A stretch of 64,000 nt of DNA from Ailanthus altissimus (Eukaryota; Streptophyta; Magnoliopsida; Sapindales; Simaroubaceae), in contig OX327690.1 of the NCBI GenBank assembly GCA_946807835.1, positions 15,906,501 to 15,970,500 on the forward strand, read 5' to 3'. The position numbers and the translations under genes are program-made. This document shows, piece after piece, positions 35,290-48,359 of this stretch. The first letter of the stretch is position 1. Each line of letters begins with the position of its first letter. The notes below the pieces were generated by a model. That model saw only the letters and a list, made by a program, of their open reading frames with translations, had not been told where the DNA came from and did not search any database.

Positions 35290-36620
35290 TTATGTCAAAT
35301 TAAAGGGTTCATAAATACTTCTCCCTTTCTTTTATTATTTGTTTTTGCTTTCTCTTAATTATATATTTTGAATATCTTTTAAACTTTTTTACTTGTTTTG
35401 AATACGACTTGATTTATAATTTTTTATTTTCTTTCCCCTTTTTCTTTTTGATGGAGTTATTATCTTTTCATATTCATATTGAGTACATAATGATCTTAAT
35501 TCTTTTTTTGATTGATTAAATTTTGATTTTAGTTTGAGATCATTATAGAGTTTTAATCCTTCATTAATGATGAAATTTATTATTTCTCTATAAGTCATTT
35601 GATCGTAAGGAATATGACCATTGTTAAGTTGTCTAATTTTTTTTCTAACTTTTTCGATGAATAATTTTGGGAGGTCATATATAAATTTTTCTTTTCAAAA
35701 TAATTGATTACAATCACTCCTTGAAAATATCTTAGTTAGTAACAAATCTTTATACCACCTAAAATTTTGAAGACTTTGACAATTAATATTTTTTTCACGA
35801 TTTTTCTTTAAATTAAATAGGGTCTCTTATGAAAATTGAATAGACTAATATATTAATAGAATCTGGTTGTCCTGTTGAATGACTAGTATTCTCTATTTTA
35901 ACTGTATTTATAATTAAATTGTTTTTATTATTAATGAGATAATGATCCCACCCTCCTTTTAATTAGCTAGTAAATTCAAAAATTAACATATTAGTTATTT
36001 GGGGATTAGAAACTTTTTTTAATTTAATAGGTAATAGTTGTCATTAGCATTTCATGTAAGAAATTGAGAATTTGATATTCACTCATTCCATCAAGATTCC
36101 ATTCATAAATAAATGAATCATCATATTTTGAGTTAATATATTGAAATCGTCTTCATATTGGATGCCTAGAGGAGTTGGGCTAAGGTAATAATTTCTAAGT
36201 TTTGGAGTTTGAAATTTTGACTTTAAATTTAATTTATTAATTGAAAGTTCTTTGAATTGTTTTTCTAATTCGTCTATGTTTATATTATTTATTTCTTCTT
36301 GATAATCTAGAACATTGACCTTGTTACTTGATGAAGCTTTTTATTATTAATATTAAGAGTCTCTAATCTTTTAAAAATTTCATCTAGTAAGTTATTATCT
36401 TTTAATTTTGGTAATTGATCCACATGAACTTCTATTGGCCTGAATAAAGGTTGAATTTTGTCTAAATTATAATCAGTTGAATTTAATGATTTTGGTTGGA
36501 AAATTTAATTTTCTATTCTGTCTAACTATTTTGTTACGGTGTACAATAATTGATTTGTATAATTATTTTGATGTAATAATGATTGTTGAAATTTTATATC
36601 TGTAAGGTCTACTTTAAAAG
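35290..36620 (-). pseudogene. Pararetroviral coat-protein region, copy 2, broken
   Basis: Direct repeat of 16205-17240 and continuing further to the C-terminus. The frame 35598-35389 (MTYREIINFI ... KELRSLCTQYEYEKI, then a Lys/Arg-rich tail with KRKRGKK) is the basic end that precedes the zinc knuckle. Upstream the core is frame-shifted. Similarity to copy 1 stops near 36620, the other viral-host junction. Confidence 0.7.
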
Positions 36621-39600
36621 GTATTTCATTTTACTAATATTTAAAAAGTAATGTTATACATATATAGTTGAGATACAAAATTTGTATATTTAGTAATGTG
36701 ATATCTGATATGTCAATTATTAACTGATATTGTATAATTACTATATTAATAAAAAAGTTAATAAGTACTTAATAAGTGGTGGCCACTAATTAGTAACACA
36801 TTATTTTAAATACAAATTATGTATATCAATTATGTATATGTAGCACTACTCAATTATACATATAAAAAAGTTTGTACGTATAATATTATTTTTAATAGAT
36901 TGAATGAAATCAATAAAAGTAAACTTGTTTCTCAATTGAAATAAGAAAACTAAAGTTTAAATATATATGATTGACAAATTACATAAATCTGAATAGTACA
37001 TTTGACTTCGGGTTTGTGACTTTGTATCATGAATGTATTATGATTTATTGAATTTAGAAATTTGATGGAATATTGGATTATTATTGGTGTGTTGGTGATA
37101 GTGTTTGATAGTGATAACTTATAAATTAGAAATAAAGATTTAAAAAATATATTAAAGTGTTATAATTTTTTGTATATATATTAGTCTATAGGAGTGTCTA
37201 AATTTTAAGGGAGGTTCTACTGAATTATTTTTTTAAAAATAAAATATTTATTAAGATGTGTATGCAAGTGCTCAAGATTAAGAATGTTAAATAATTTTAT
37301 TATGAATATAAATATATAGTTTGCTTTTTTTTGGGTATATTTACTTATATAATTTCTTATTTTGATGCTTTAAATTTTATTAGTTATTAGATTACATCTA
37401 ATTAACTTGTTAAGAATGAAGAATATACTATTTAAATTAATAAAATTTTCATTTTGTTTCATACTTCCACAGTTCACTATTCCACATCATTAATAAATCA
37501 AATGTGAATTAAGAAAATTAAAAAAAATTTATAAGCCTCTAATAGGTTAAAAAAACTCCAAAATAGAAATTCAAATAAAATTTTCATAATGAAATTAGAA
37601 AATAATATAAAAATAAATAAATAAATGCCTTCAAAAATAAGAAAAGATCTAAAATATAAAAATACCAAAAAACATTGTGGCCAAAACTAGTCAAAAAATT
37701 TCAATCTAGTCCATTACCTAAAAACTTAAAAAAGAGTAGGCCAACACATAATAAAGTTGGACCAATTTAGGATAATAAAGTTGGACCAATTTAGGACACG
37801 AACTAACTGATTCACTTAGCACAAAAAAAAAAGGTTCATGTCCCAAGTTGGTCATAAGTCCCGAATTGTCTAACTTGATTCGAATTCTATTTGAGTTCGA
37901 TTTTGGTGTCTCAATTGGGTTTGAGACCTATATCCAACCCCAAAATACCCAACTCTATCTCACATTGGTCCTATGACATCCCTAACGGCCCTTAGACACA
38001 CCAAAGTACAAGTGTTTCTTCATTATTTGTTGTACAAGTCCAACTCTTATATTTATCACAATTGCAACAAAGTTTATCTTTAAAATCCCTTAAACTTAAG
38101 TTAGGTAAAGTAAATTCTCAATATTAGATTTCTTGAACTATAAGAATTCTTTAAAAATTTAATAAGTCTTACTCCTAAACTCACAAAAACAAAGAAATCG
38201 AGATCCATTGTTCAGATTCAAGCTATATTTTCTATACAGTTTTGCCGTATCAACGCATAATCAATACAACTAATGATACATTATCACATCATAATCTCCC
38301 AAAAATGCCCTAAACAAACTTAAAAAAACAAAATTTATGACATTAACATTTATAAATTTAAACATTTACAAAACTTAAACTAATAAAATTACGCTTTAAA
38401 AAAATCAATAAATATTATTGCACGTGTATTTTTTTTAATAATGTGTTTAAATAAATTTTAGATAGATTGAATTATAATTGATAATTATTTTATGATGTAT
38501 TTGCTGTGTTCTATTAAGGAGTTCATTTGTAGATAAATTTTTTTCATATGGTTAAATAAATTTTAGATGAATTGTGTTTGCCTGCATATATGTGTTATGT
38601 TATTTCAATAATTTATTTTTTACTTTATGGTATTTTTTTATCAAACAAAAAAATAATCTGATTTGAGTCAAATTTAAGTTATCGTATTTGTGTATTTGTG
38701 TCAAATAAAAATAAAATAAATCAAATTCGAATACAAATTTATTAAAATTTTATTTAATAAATTTGTAGTATTCTTTAACTAGACTTATTTTCTGGAAATG
38801 AAAATGAGAATTACCAATCCAAATCATAATAATTAAAATGTGTAAACGGAAAATTTTATCAAGTTAGAGTTGAATAAAACAGTTTGAAATTAGATGATAA
38901 TTTCGTATTGTTTTAAGTATGTATGCTGTTATTTGGACCAAAAAGAGTAAATTTCCCGTTGGGTTTTGTCTCACAAGGTGGTTTATGCAAAGTATGCTCT
39001 TTTGTAAAATAAATAAATAATTTCATTTAATTATTAATTTGTTAAAAAAAATTATAATATAATTTATTTAATTTTGCGTCTGCCAATTAGCAGACATCTA
39101 TCGCTCGCTATGTGAACTGTGAAGCGCAATTTAGGTGGGCAAATGGGCAATTCACACGCCACGCGCGTGATTCATATACTCCTCCATCATTATTCACACG
39201 CATCTTTTTTTTTCTGCAACAATGTCTCCGCAATTGTTTTTTTTTGAGAAATTATATATACATAATTCACTTACTTCTTAATATTTCATATTATTTAAAA
39301 ATATTTTATTGTCACAAAATTTTTATTTAATCTTAAATTTTATTATCTTTTTACTAATTTTTTATTACATTAATAACAGCATTTTATTATTATTTTTTCA
39401 TAAATTATTATTATAATTTTTTTTAAATAATTAAAATCATAACATATTTATGTTATGAAGAAATGATAAATATTTTAATTATTGTTTTATTTTACATTTT
39501 AAAATTTTATTTATTAATTAATTTTTTAAATACATTAATATTTAATACTTAATAAAAGAATAAATATATTATGATTTTATTATTTTCTTTATTTTTTACT

Positions 39601-40757
39601 AATTTTTATAAAATATTAAACAACTATAACGTACTTATTTTTTTTTAATGAACATTAAATATTAATGTATTAAAAAATAAAAAATATTATATGTTATGGT
39701 TTTAATTATTATAATATTTTAGTTATTTATTTAATATTTTTTAATAATAATAAAAATTATAACTGAGCATTAAATACTAATGCATTTTAAAAATATTAAA
39801 TATTAATAAAATTTTAAAATATAAATTAAAAAATTAAATAACTAGAATGCTAATATTTTTATTTATGATATAGGTTTTGTTATTTTAGTATTATTTTTTT
39901 AAAAATATATATATTATTAATTTATTTAAAAATAGTAAAAAATTAATGACAGCAACAACGTCGTTAATGTAAAAACAAATAAATAATAAAATAATAAAAC
40001 TTAAAATTTAATAGACCTTTTGTAATAGCATAAAGGTTTTTAAATAATATTATACATCAGAGATGTGATAATGCTTAAAACAAAAAGAATAATTGGTCGC
40101 AAACCCAATTTTTTCAACCTTACACCCTAAACAACAAATTTATATATCTCCTTCACTAATAGTTAAGTGTGTGTGTTTTATATTTTGTCATTTTCAATGA
40201 AATTATAACAAAAAGAAACAAGAGATGAGGGAAATGAAAGAATTTTCGTTCGTTTCATGAAATACTAGGCTATAATAATTACGCATAGGCAGCTAGTTAA
40301 ATTTTAAAACAAAAATTAAAGAAGTGCCCAAATTCTATGGTTATTACAAAAAAAAAAAAAAATCCTTTAAAAATGAATCAATTTCTTGTCGCATTTCTCT
40401 CTACATAACATATTTTACCTTGTTAACAATGTAGCCCTAACATTAAGCTCTCCAGCTTATAAAATTGAATTAATGCTCAAATTACTGTAGAAACGTTACT
40501 GCAAAACTCAATGATGTTGCTACTCAATGACTTGTCAACTACCCGAAGTTCGTTAAGAGTTGGAACATTGTTGAGCAACATAATCCAGAGTTACATTAAA
40601 ATGCGACTTGCGACACTTGTAATGATGTTTATGCAAATATACAATAGTTTAAAAGGGAATTGTTCGAGGCACGAATGGATAGAATCTAGTTTATGCTAAA
40701 TGGTAGAAGATGATCAGAATAAATATTAGTGAATAAAAATGTAATCCATTTCTTTTT
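36621..40757. other. AT-rich intergenic sequence, no gene seen
   Basis: Very AT-rich, with long T/A runs at 38400-38760 and 39230-39960. Includes a 24-bp tandem duplication at 37749-37796 (TAATAAAGTTGGACCAATTT unit). The frame at 39112-39330 has no family resemblance. The right end (about 40400-40757) should contain the 3' UTR of the ACD11 gene. Confidence 0.5.
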
Positions 40758-40864
40758 TTACCAATCTATACCCAGTTCTCTTGAAAGAAAGAGTTTGTCA
40801 ATGTACTGGATGACTGGTGCCGAAGCAGCAACGTAATTCTGCATATAAATCCTGGCCGAGACCT
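40758..40864 (-). CDS. ACD11: ACD11 exon 4 and stop
   Basis: Encodes VSARIYMQNYVAASAP, then VIQYIDKLFLSRELGIDW and TAA (40758-40760). The acceptor TTTTTTTAG|AGGTC restores the frame with the single G left by exon 3. Confidence 0.95.
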
Positions 40865-43800
40865 CTAAAAAAATCCAAGAAGAAACATTTAAGACGAATA
40901 TAATTCTGAATAAGAAAACACAGGATTTGCTACATTGGCAGTAAATGAAATGACATTTTTCAATAACATCGTGTTGCATTCATAACATACAATATTCATT
41001 GTTCTTTGCCAATGACATAAAATATGATATTAGATGATATTAAACACATCTTGATGGTGGTGTCCTGCTAATGTTACAAGGATAGCAACATACAATTACC
41101 CTTAAAAGACCTACCAATTTCTTACTCCAGTTTCATGATTTCTTATTTAAAGAGGGAAACAAAAAGTTGAGAACCAATCAATACCAAATGAGGTTTTAAA
41201 ACATCACAGTAAATTTTTAAAGTCACGCCCAAAGCAAACCTGGCTCAATATTGAAGTTACCTTTTCTCCAGTTCTTTAAAGCTCAACCCAAGCCAATCAA
41301 AGGTCAATTTAGTCAGGCAGGTTTTAGCCTGAACCCGTTTTTCATGATCTCTTTAGCTTTTTCAGCCTCTTGGTTGCGCTCTCATTTAGAATATCTCAAA
41401 AGTAATGTGATGTTCCTCATATACAGACCTACACACAAATGGTAACTAAAGACCCCCAATCTGGCTAACTGGAAATTCCAACTAGATAAAACAGACAAAT
41501 ATTGGCCCAAAAACTGGGTTGAACTCAAGATACCAATAAAATAAAATTTTGTACTCTTTTAGTTATCCTCAAACTGGATTTGTCATTAAATTTGGTTGAG
41601 AGAAGAGAAAATCTACAACTATTTTTTTTTTTTATGATAAGATACAGAAATAGTTTTATTAAAGAAAATAAAGTGAAAATACCAATAAGGTGAACTAACA
41701 GTCAGAAAGGAGACAACATCTTACAACACTACCAAGACAACACAAAAAGGAAAATCAAAACCTTAAACCGAAATAACATCCTATTTAAAGATTCTTGGAT
41801 TCCTTCATAACAAATAATTCAATAGATTGCTAACAAACAATTTTAAAGTTTAATAGATTTAGTTATTGATGGCCACTCCACAACATTGAAGGAACAGGTT
41901 ATTTCACAAGCTTTCCTATAGAGAAACTACAGCAATTGAGGGCATAAGCCGAAAGATTGTCAAGTAGAAACTGACAGAAAAAGTGTGTTACACAAGCAAT
42001 AGGAAACATAACTGTTAATAGACATGCAGAGAGAAAGAACCAAGTGACTAAAATGACTACATGGTAATTATGTTTATATATCAAAAAGAGGAGGAATACA
42101 AAGTATTACAAGCCTAACATAAAAATAAATAAACATGGAAACAGATAATATGATGACAGATAATCTTAATTCAAACTTTCTATCTTATTTTAAACTATCC
42201 TATTTTATCTTCAACAATAAGAATAGGATTGGATTGGATTCCTCTGAAATTTCAATTCTAGAATTTCAAATTATATTAGGTTTTAAAGGCTGACTCTATC
42301 AGATACCTTTGAAAGTCTTATTTCCATTTGTTTTCTATTTTTCAAAAGAAAAGGTTGGGAAAAAATCTCTGGCTATATAATTATTCAACAAGGAATGAAA
42401 ATAAAAGAAAAAGAGGAAAGTGCAGGGATATAATGTATAGCAGAAACAAACAGATTGGGAAGAAGCTCTCACCCTCTTCATCAAGCTTTGCTAACAGTTG
42501 TGCCCTTGTCGGAAGGGCATACATCCCTGCAGCAACAGCTTTTCTTATAGCCCATCCATGATGGGGTGCAAGTACTTGTGCATAAGCCTTGGAAGCTGAA
42601 TCTCTCAAGGAATTCCCCCTACCATGTGGAGAATACCACCCAAAAAAAAAAAAAAAGGCTTCACTTAGCTTACCCAAAAAAATAAAAAAAAATCACTTAG
42701 CTTGCATAATTATAAACACCTAATAGTGATTTCACTTCACATCAATAACAATATGCTTAAATTTGAATATTTTTAGCATCTTAAAATATATGAAGTATTG
42801 ATGTCCACACGGTTTGAAATGAATTTATTAGGTAACTAACACACTAGCATTTAAAAGCATATCAACTTTCAATTCTTTCTTGTGTTTCAGATAAAGTTTA
42901 TACAAGATTCCTCAGGCATAGGAGAAAAACAACATCAATTTAGCTCTTTTCTGCAACGCAACTTTCTAATGCCATATTTCTGATCAGCAAATCTTTCTAA
43001 AACAAATTTCATTAGAAGAATGCCAGTACACAAGAAAAATTAAAGACTGACCTGTAATCTCCCCTTTGTTTCCTCAAGTAGAAATTTGAAAGTAACATTT
43101 AAGTATGATCAAAATTAGTAGTTATTGTGATAATCAATTCCAGGCTTCATAAAATCATATATATGCCCTTCACCCCAAAAACAATTACCATGGATGTTCA
43201 ATCATTTATATACGTTATCATTTATATACTTTACATCTGAGAGACATGCATGTATCTATAAGCCATAATTTGATATACAATCTCCCAAGTTAACATCCTT
43301 AGCTTTCTCCCCTAAATCAGATTATGGGGTTAATCTTATATCAAATGTCAGTATCATGGGGTTCTAGTCAATTCTAAATTTCGGATACTATTAATATAAC
43401 CCATAATTTAATGGATCCAATTCTCCACCCGTGTTCTGGTTTAACAACCACATATGAAGCTTCGAGGACGTTTAAATGAAAAACCCTAATTATTTATGAT
43501 GATTAATGAATCAATCTTGCCATGAATTAGCTGAGTTACCACTGTTCATAACAACTTAAGTCAACATCCGCCCCTAGCTCCATCAATATAAATTAAGAGC
43601 ACATGAAGCATGAATTCATCGAGTGCAAAACACAGCAACCAAGAAAATGATTTTGGCATTCATATACATACTCTGTAGCAAGGATCTGTTCAAAAAGAAC
43701 CCGAACCATGTCAATCCCACGCTTCACTCTCAGAAGGTTTCTAGAGTGACTACCAGCTTTCCTCACACAGTTTCCTTCTATATCATGATCAAGCATAGCT

Positions 43801-44515
43801 TGCAAGGTCAGAATAGATTTCGACGCTACTGCAAGATCATCAACCTGTTAAAATTGATCACTGGATCAATTAAAATACTCAAAAACAAAATACTTGCCCT
43901 AAATCACTGTCTCTTATTGACAAATACACAATGAATCAGATGTCAATGCCCAAACTTGCAGTTCCCTCTTTTTCTTTTTCTTTTTCTTTTTGGTACTAAT
44001 TTATTTATTTATTCAATTATTTTTATATGCGAGCAATAAGAGTAGCTATTCACAATAACAGATTCACCGAGTTGACTCTTCAATTAGCTACAGGGAATAT
44101 AGAATTAGAAACAAAAAAAGAATATGAAACTCTAATTTCCTGAAATATGAAAATGGAAAGGGACGAATTTAAATAGCTTGACTGGACTAAGAAGAGTATA
44201 AAAAAAATGCAAAATGTAAATTATGAAGTACACACATGAATTTTTTTATAAAAGAAATCAATTTAATTATCTTCATTAGGCTGACAAAAGGAGTAACATT
44301 TACAGAATTAGGGTTTAATTTACCTTGGCGACGTAATCCATCTCAGCGAACTTGAAGGCGATGCCTAAGCAACCAAAGAGAGGCGAGACGAAAGAGCAAG
44401 CGCGGGAGAACAGCGCCACCTCGACATCAGCGGCCTGCGAATTCACGGTTTCAGCCAGTTCTTTGAAAGACTTTGCGATCTTTCTAAGTGGCTTATCTTT
44501 CTCTGATTCTGCCAT
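40758..44515 (-). CDS. ACD11: ACD11-type ceramide-1-phosphate transfer protein (GLTP fold), four exons
   Basis: Coding exons are 44515-44324, 43844-43672, 42618-42473 and 40864-40758 (192+173+146+107 nt), joined at GT..AG introns of 479, 1053 and 1608 bp with phases 0, 2 and 1, giving 205 residues. Residues 1-64 contain FGCLGIAFKFAEMDYVAK. Known ACD11 lipid-headgroup residues are present: Asp60, Arg99 and Arg103 in RKAGSHSRNLLRVKRG, and the His of APHHGW (residue 142 here). The C-terminus reads LFLSRELGIDW. Family knowledge: ACD11 moves ceramide-1-phosphate and phyto-ceramide-1-phosphate between membranes in the cytosol, and Arabidopsis mutants show runaway cell death. The frame is intact with canonical splice sites, so it is probably functional. 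Confidence 0.95.
42473..42618 (-). CDS. ACD11: ACD11 exon 3
   Basis: Encodes GNSLRDSASKAYAQVL, then APHHGWAIRKAVAAGMYALP and TRAQLLAKLDEE. The acceptor is GTAG|GGGGAA and the donor GAGG|GTGAGA. The conserved His of the headgroup site is here. Confidence 0.95.
43672..43844 (-). CDS. ACD11: ACD11 exon 2
   Basis: Encodes VDDLAVASKSIL to FEQILATE, with Arg99 and Arg103. The acceptor is AACAG|GTTGAT and the donor ACAGA|GTATGT. Translation past the donor is intron sequence. Confidence 0.95.
44324..44515 (-). CDS. ACD11: ACD11 exon 1
   Basis: Encodes residues 1-64, MAESEKDKPLRKIAKS to DYVAK, with Asp60. The ATG at 44513-44515 is the first in frame and matches the known N-terminus. The donor is AAG|GTAAAT. 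Confidence 0.95.
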
Positions 44516-44668
44516 TGTTGGATAAGATCTCTCTTCTCTTTCTTCGCTTCGCCTTCCCTTTTTTACGTGCTCGATATGTTCATTTGGTGCCGGGAATGTT
44601 CTTTGCTGCTCGTTGACGGAGAAAATTCTTTCATTTTAACTAATTCCAGTTTCGTTCCCAATTTTTCT

Positions 44669-44677
44669 GATATATAA
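44669..44677 (-). promoter_or_regulatory. Candidate TATA box of ACD11
   Basis: The minus strand reads TTATATATC about 155 bp upstream of the ATG, with a CAATTGG sequence just beyond. Position is plausible for a 5' UTR of roughly 120 bp, rich in CT (44516-44570), but this is unproven in such AT-rich DNA. Confidence 0.35.
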
Positions 44678-44679
44678 CC

Positions 44680-46370
44680 AATTGACCCCTCTAACAAACA
44701 TTTTGCTTACGTGATTTGCTATGCTATTAAGTCTCTAGCGTTACTTGGACTTTGATACAAGTATGGCAAAATACCCGAGCTCTATGGGCTCCAAATAATT
44801 TTTATAAAAATACGGTGGATTTTATTCTTTAAATTATTAAAACAAAAATATGAGATTAAATTTTTCTATCTCATTTTTGCTTCACACTCTATTTTATATA
44901 AATATATTAAATATAATTTTAGTATATAATTATATAGTTTATTAATTTTTTATTTTATAATTTATATTTGACTAGGTTATTAAAAAATATTTTAATAATA
45001 TAATTTTATTAATAAAAATTAAAATATTTAACAAAAAAACTTAAAATCTAGTATTAAAGACCTTTATTTTTGAGTTAAAGCTGTTAGTTATCATTAATTT
45101 TATTTTCTCAGACTTTCATTAAACTTGTTCAATTACTCTCTTTGTCCTTTCATCAAACTTTCTCTCTCGTCTTGAATAAAAAATTCAAAATTATAATAAA
45201 ATCAATTTTAGTTGTATCTGAATCCACATATTGTACAATTGGTAGATTGTAAGTCCTTATCATAACAGATTACATTCAAAGACATTAAAATTTTTGATAT
45301 TTACTCAAAATTAATTATGAGATGAAATTAAAGGTATGAAATATAATTATTTATTATTTGTAAAAATGTAATTTTTAATTTTTAAATTTATTTGATTTTA
45401 ACCAACTAGTTCTTATATGGTTTATTTTTATTATCAAGTTTTAATTTAAGTTCTTTTACAAAAACTCAATGTCGCACATTCATTGAATATACGGATGAGG
45501 TAAATTCAGTCTAATTTTTTTATGTTTAATTATATTAAACTATTTATTACATTATCTCAAATATTTAATAAGAAACTAAAAGTAGTTTATTTATTTTTAA
45601 GAATAAAGTCTCAATTTCATAATTTTTAATAAGAGAAGATAATGTAATTAACAGAAAGATCAATGATACTAGGCAATAAAATATTATTTAAAATTTTTTT
45701 TGTTTTATTTATTATTCACTTAAAAATTTATTTATTAAACACATTATTGAAGGATATTACCATATTATTCTCGGTTATTAATTTGATCCCTTTTTATCAT
45801 AATAGATTAATTTTATATTATTAAAATTTGTGAATGTAAATTAATATTTAATATTAATAGAAATATGAAATGGGGTGGGGATGGAAAAGTCATTCCCTGC
45901 ATAGAGATTTCTCATGCCCACCCCATTAAATTTTTATAAGAAATGAGATGGGGACCTAACTTAAAATAAAAAAATGGGACAAGATACAGGAAAGGCCTCC
46001 TCGCCCTTGTCCCATTGTTATCCCTACTTGGATATATTATGTATTCACAACCTTATTTTACATGCACGTTAAGTCAAAAACGTAAAATTTGAAGTTTTTA
46101 CACAAAATTAAAAACTGTAACATAAAATTAAATGTGTTGTAAAAGTTAAACAAAAAGCTAAAATATAAAAACTTGAAACTTATAACACAAAATTTTAAAT
46201 GTGTAACATAAAATTTTTAATTGTCAAAATTATATTTTAAGTGATTGAAATTTAGCTAAAAAGTTCGACCTTAAAAAAAAAGACTACTCAAGTATAAAAA
46301 TGTAGAGCAGTGGAGTGAGAATTGTACAACACATCTAAAGTCCAAAGTTGTATCTCAGCTAAAAAAATAA
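44680..46370. other. AT-rich intergenic sequence upstream of ACD11
   Basis: No gene is seen. A GGGGTGGGGATGG block at about 45870 and a CCCATTGTTATCCCTA end at about 46010-46026 resemble the ends of hAT-type miniature elements common in plants, but no matching pair with a target duplication was found. Confidence 0.4.
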
Positions 46371-46617
46371 CAAGCCCAATAAGAAAAGAAAATCTAGAAG
46401 GCCAAGTCCGATAAGAGTAATTAAGGGAGCATGAGAAGTAAGCAAGAGAAAGGCCCAAGAATTTGCAACTCTAGACAATGGCACAGAAGAGAAGAAACAA
46501 AAATTTGAACTTCAACGGCTAGTCGAGTAGAATTGGGAATGCAATGAGAACCAGTAACGAAATGACACAATTCATGTGCAATTGGTGGCGATTGTCTTTT
46601 AACCCCACCGAAAGCCA

Positions 46618-47220
46618 CGAAGATCATAAGTTGAAATGTCCGAAGACCGGAGAATCCTCAGACATTTAGAGCACTAGGTAGAATTCTCTATATCAATAAG
46701 TTAGGCATCTTGTTCTTGTGTGAGACAAAACTCCATGTAGAAAAGATGAGGCAGTTGGTAGATTGTTCTTTTTTGACAATTCTTTCTTGATAGACAGGGA
46801 GGGTTTATCTGGAGAAATTGTCATCCTCTAGAAAAACCATGTAAATATCTTCATATCCTCTTTTAGTAGGAGCCATATTAATGCTTTAATAAAATAAGGG
46901 AATAACAAGGTTTGAAGGATTTATAGAATCTATGAAATACTTGAAAGCTAAAAAAAAAACACAATTGGGAGCTGCTAAAGAGGCTATCAACAATCAATAG
47001 TCTTCATTGGATTTGCTTTGAGGACTTCAATGAAATCCAAGATCTTAATGAGAAGTCTAAGGGTCATCCGTGTAACATAAGAGCTATTTAGGATTTTCGT
47101 ACAACCATTGATCAAAGTAAGATTATTGATCTCGATTGGTCAAAATCTCCTTTCACCTGGTCTAACAGAAGGTTCGGATCCATCTTATTAAAGAAAGATT
47201 AGACAGATTCTAGATACTAA
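46618..47220 (+). pseudogene. LINE ORF2 endonuclease domain, broken
   Basis: Begins at an ACG where ATG is expected, and reads TFRALGRILYINKLG then ILFLCETKLHVEKMRQL, the APE-type endonuclease N-terminal motif. FEDFNEIQDLNEKSKGHP near 47020 corresponds to the GDFNEI motif, with Gly replaced by Glu. SPFTWSNRRFGS near 47150 follows. Frame changes and stops separate these blocks. In active LINEs this nuclease nicks the target DNA. Confidence 0.8.
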
Positions 47221-48359
47221 GGATTGGTTATACCTATTTAGAAGATACAAAGTCACTCACTTAGTTACTTCAAGGTCAGACCGCTGCCCAATTATGCTGG
47301 ATACCTAAAATATTGCTTGTTGGCTTTTAAGAAGAAAGAAGAAGCTGCCTCGATTCCACTATGAAAACTTGTGGGATACTCACAATGACTACCCAAAGGT
47401 ACTAAAAGAAGGATGGAATAAAGACATTTATCTAAATGCAAGGCCTTTAGAGAATTTCACTTTCAGAGTTAACAAACCAAGAAGCTGTTGAGAAACTGGA
47501 GTAAGAAGATACTTAGAGAGAGAAATGAAAAATTCAATCAAATAGTTAGAGAGCTAAAGCATAGCAGATCATCAAATCAGATTTATAATCCCAACAATAA
47601 AATTAAGTAGCTTGAAAGGGAGATGGATAAGTTGCTCATAAAAGAAGAGATTTACTGAAGATAGAGATCCAAGGTTGTTTGGCTAAGAGAATGGGACAGA
47701 AACACTAAATTCTTTCACGCCAAGGCAAGCCAAAGAAGAAACAAAAATAAGATCACAAAAATTATAGATGATGCTAGTTATTAGACTGATGATGAGAAAG
47801 AGATAGGCCAAATCTTTTATAGGTACTTTGTAGACATTTTCTCTTCCACCAAACCAAGCACAGAAGCTAGAATTGAGGCTCTGGATGCTGTAGAGCTGAG
47901 AGCTATTTGGGATATGAATGAGGAACTTACAAAGCCTTACACTAGAAGAAATATCCAAAGTAATCTAACAAGCCAGTCCTCAAAAAGCCCCTGGCCTATA
48001 TGGTCTTTCAGCAAGATTATACCACAAACAGTAAGGCCAAGTTAAAGAAGAAACCTTGGAGGTCTATATGCACATCCTAAAGAGCAAAGGTATCCTTGAA
48101 ACCCTCAATCATACTCTTATTACTCTTATCTCTAAGGTGCAAAATGCCAAAAAAAACTAACTGACTATATACTAATGTGCCTATGTAATGTTATTTACAG
48201 ATTCATAATGAAAACTATAACAAATAAGCTAAAAAAAAGTCCTGGAAAAATTCATCACACCAAACTAAAGTGCCTTTATACTGAGTAGGTTAATTATTGA
48301 CAATATTATTATAGGATATGAGTGTCTTCATAAAATTAGAAGCCTAAAGAAAAAAAAAG

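Larger units (their letters stand above)
16205..36620 (-). mobile_element. Endogenous pararetrovirus (Caulimoviridae), terminally redundant, nested insertions
   Basis: Read right to left, the order is coat protein (36620-35290), zinc knuckle (about 34480), aspartic protease (33924-33460), reverse transcriptase (33440-32651), then after an 11.9-kb insertion RT C-terminus and RNase H (20735-20040), leader with primer site (19071), movement protein (18687-18043) and coat protein again (18040-16205). Removing the insertions leaves roughly 7.8 kb. The coat region at 16205-17240 repeats 35600-36620, as expected when slightly more than one circular genome unit integrates. Florendovirus- or petuvirus-like placement is inference. 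Stops, frame changes and a changed RT active-site residue make the copy defective. Confidence 0.85.

Noticed and set aside
39112..39330. 72-codon frame as a small gene.
   Set aside because: No motif, no splice or regulatory context, and located in AT-rich intergenic DNA.
42381..42677. 98-codon minus-strand frame as a separate gene.
   Set aside because: It is ACD11 exon 3 read into both flanking introns.
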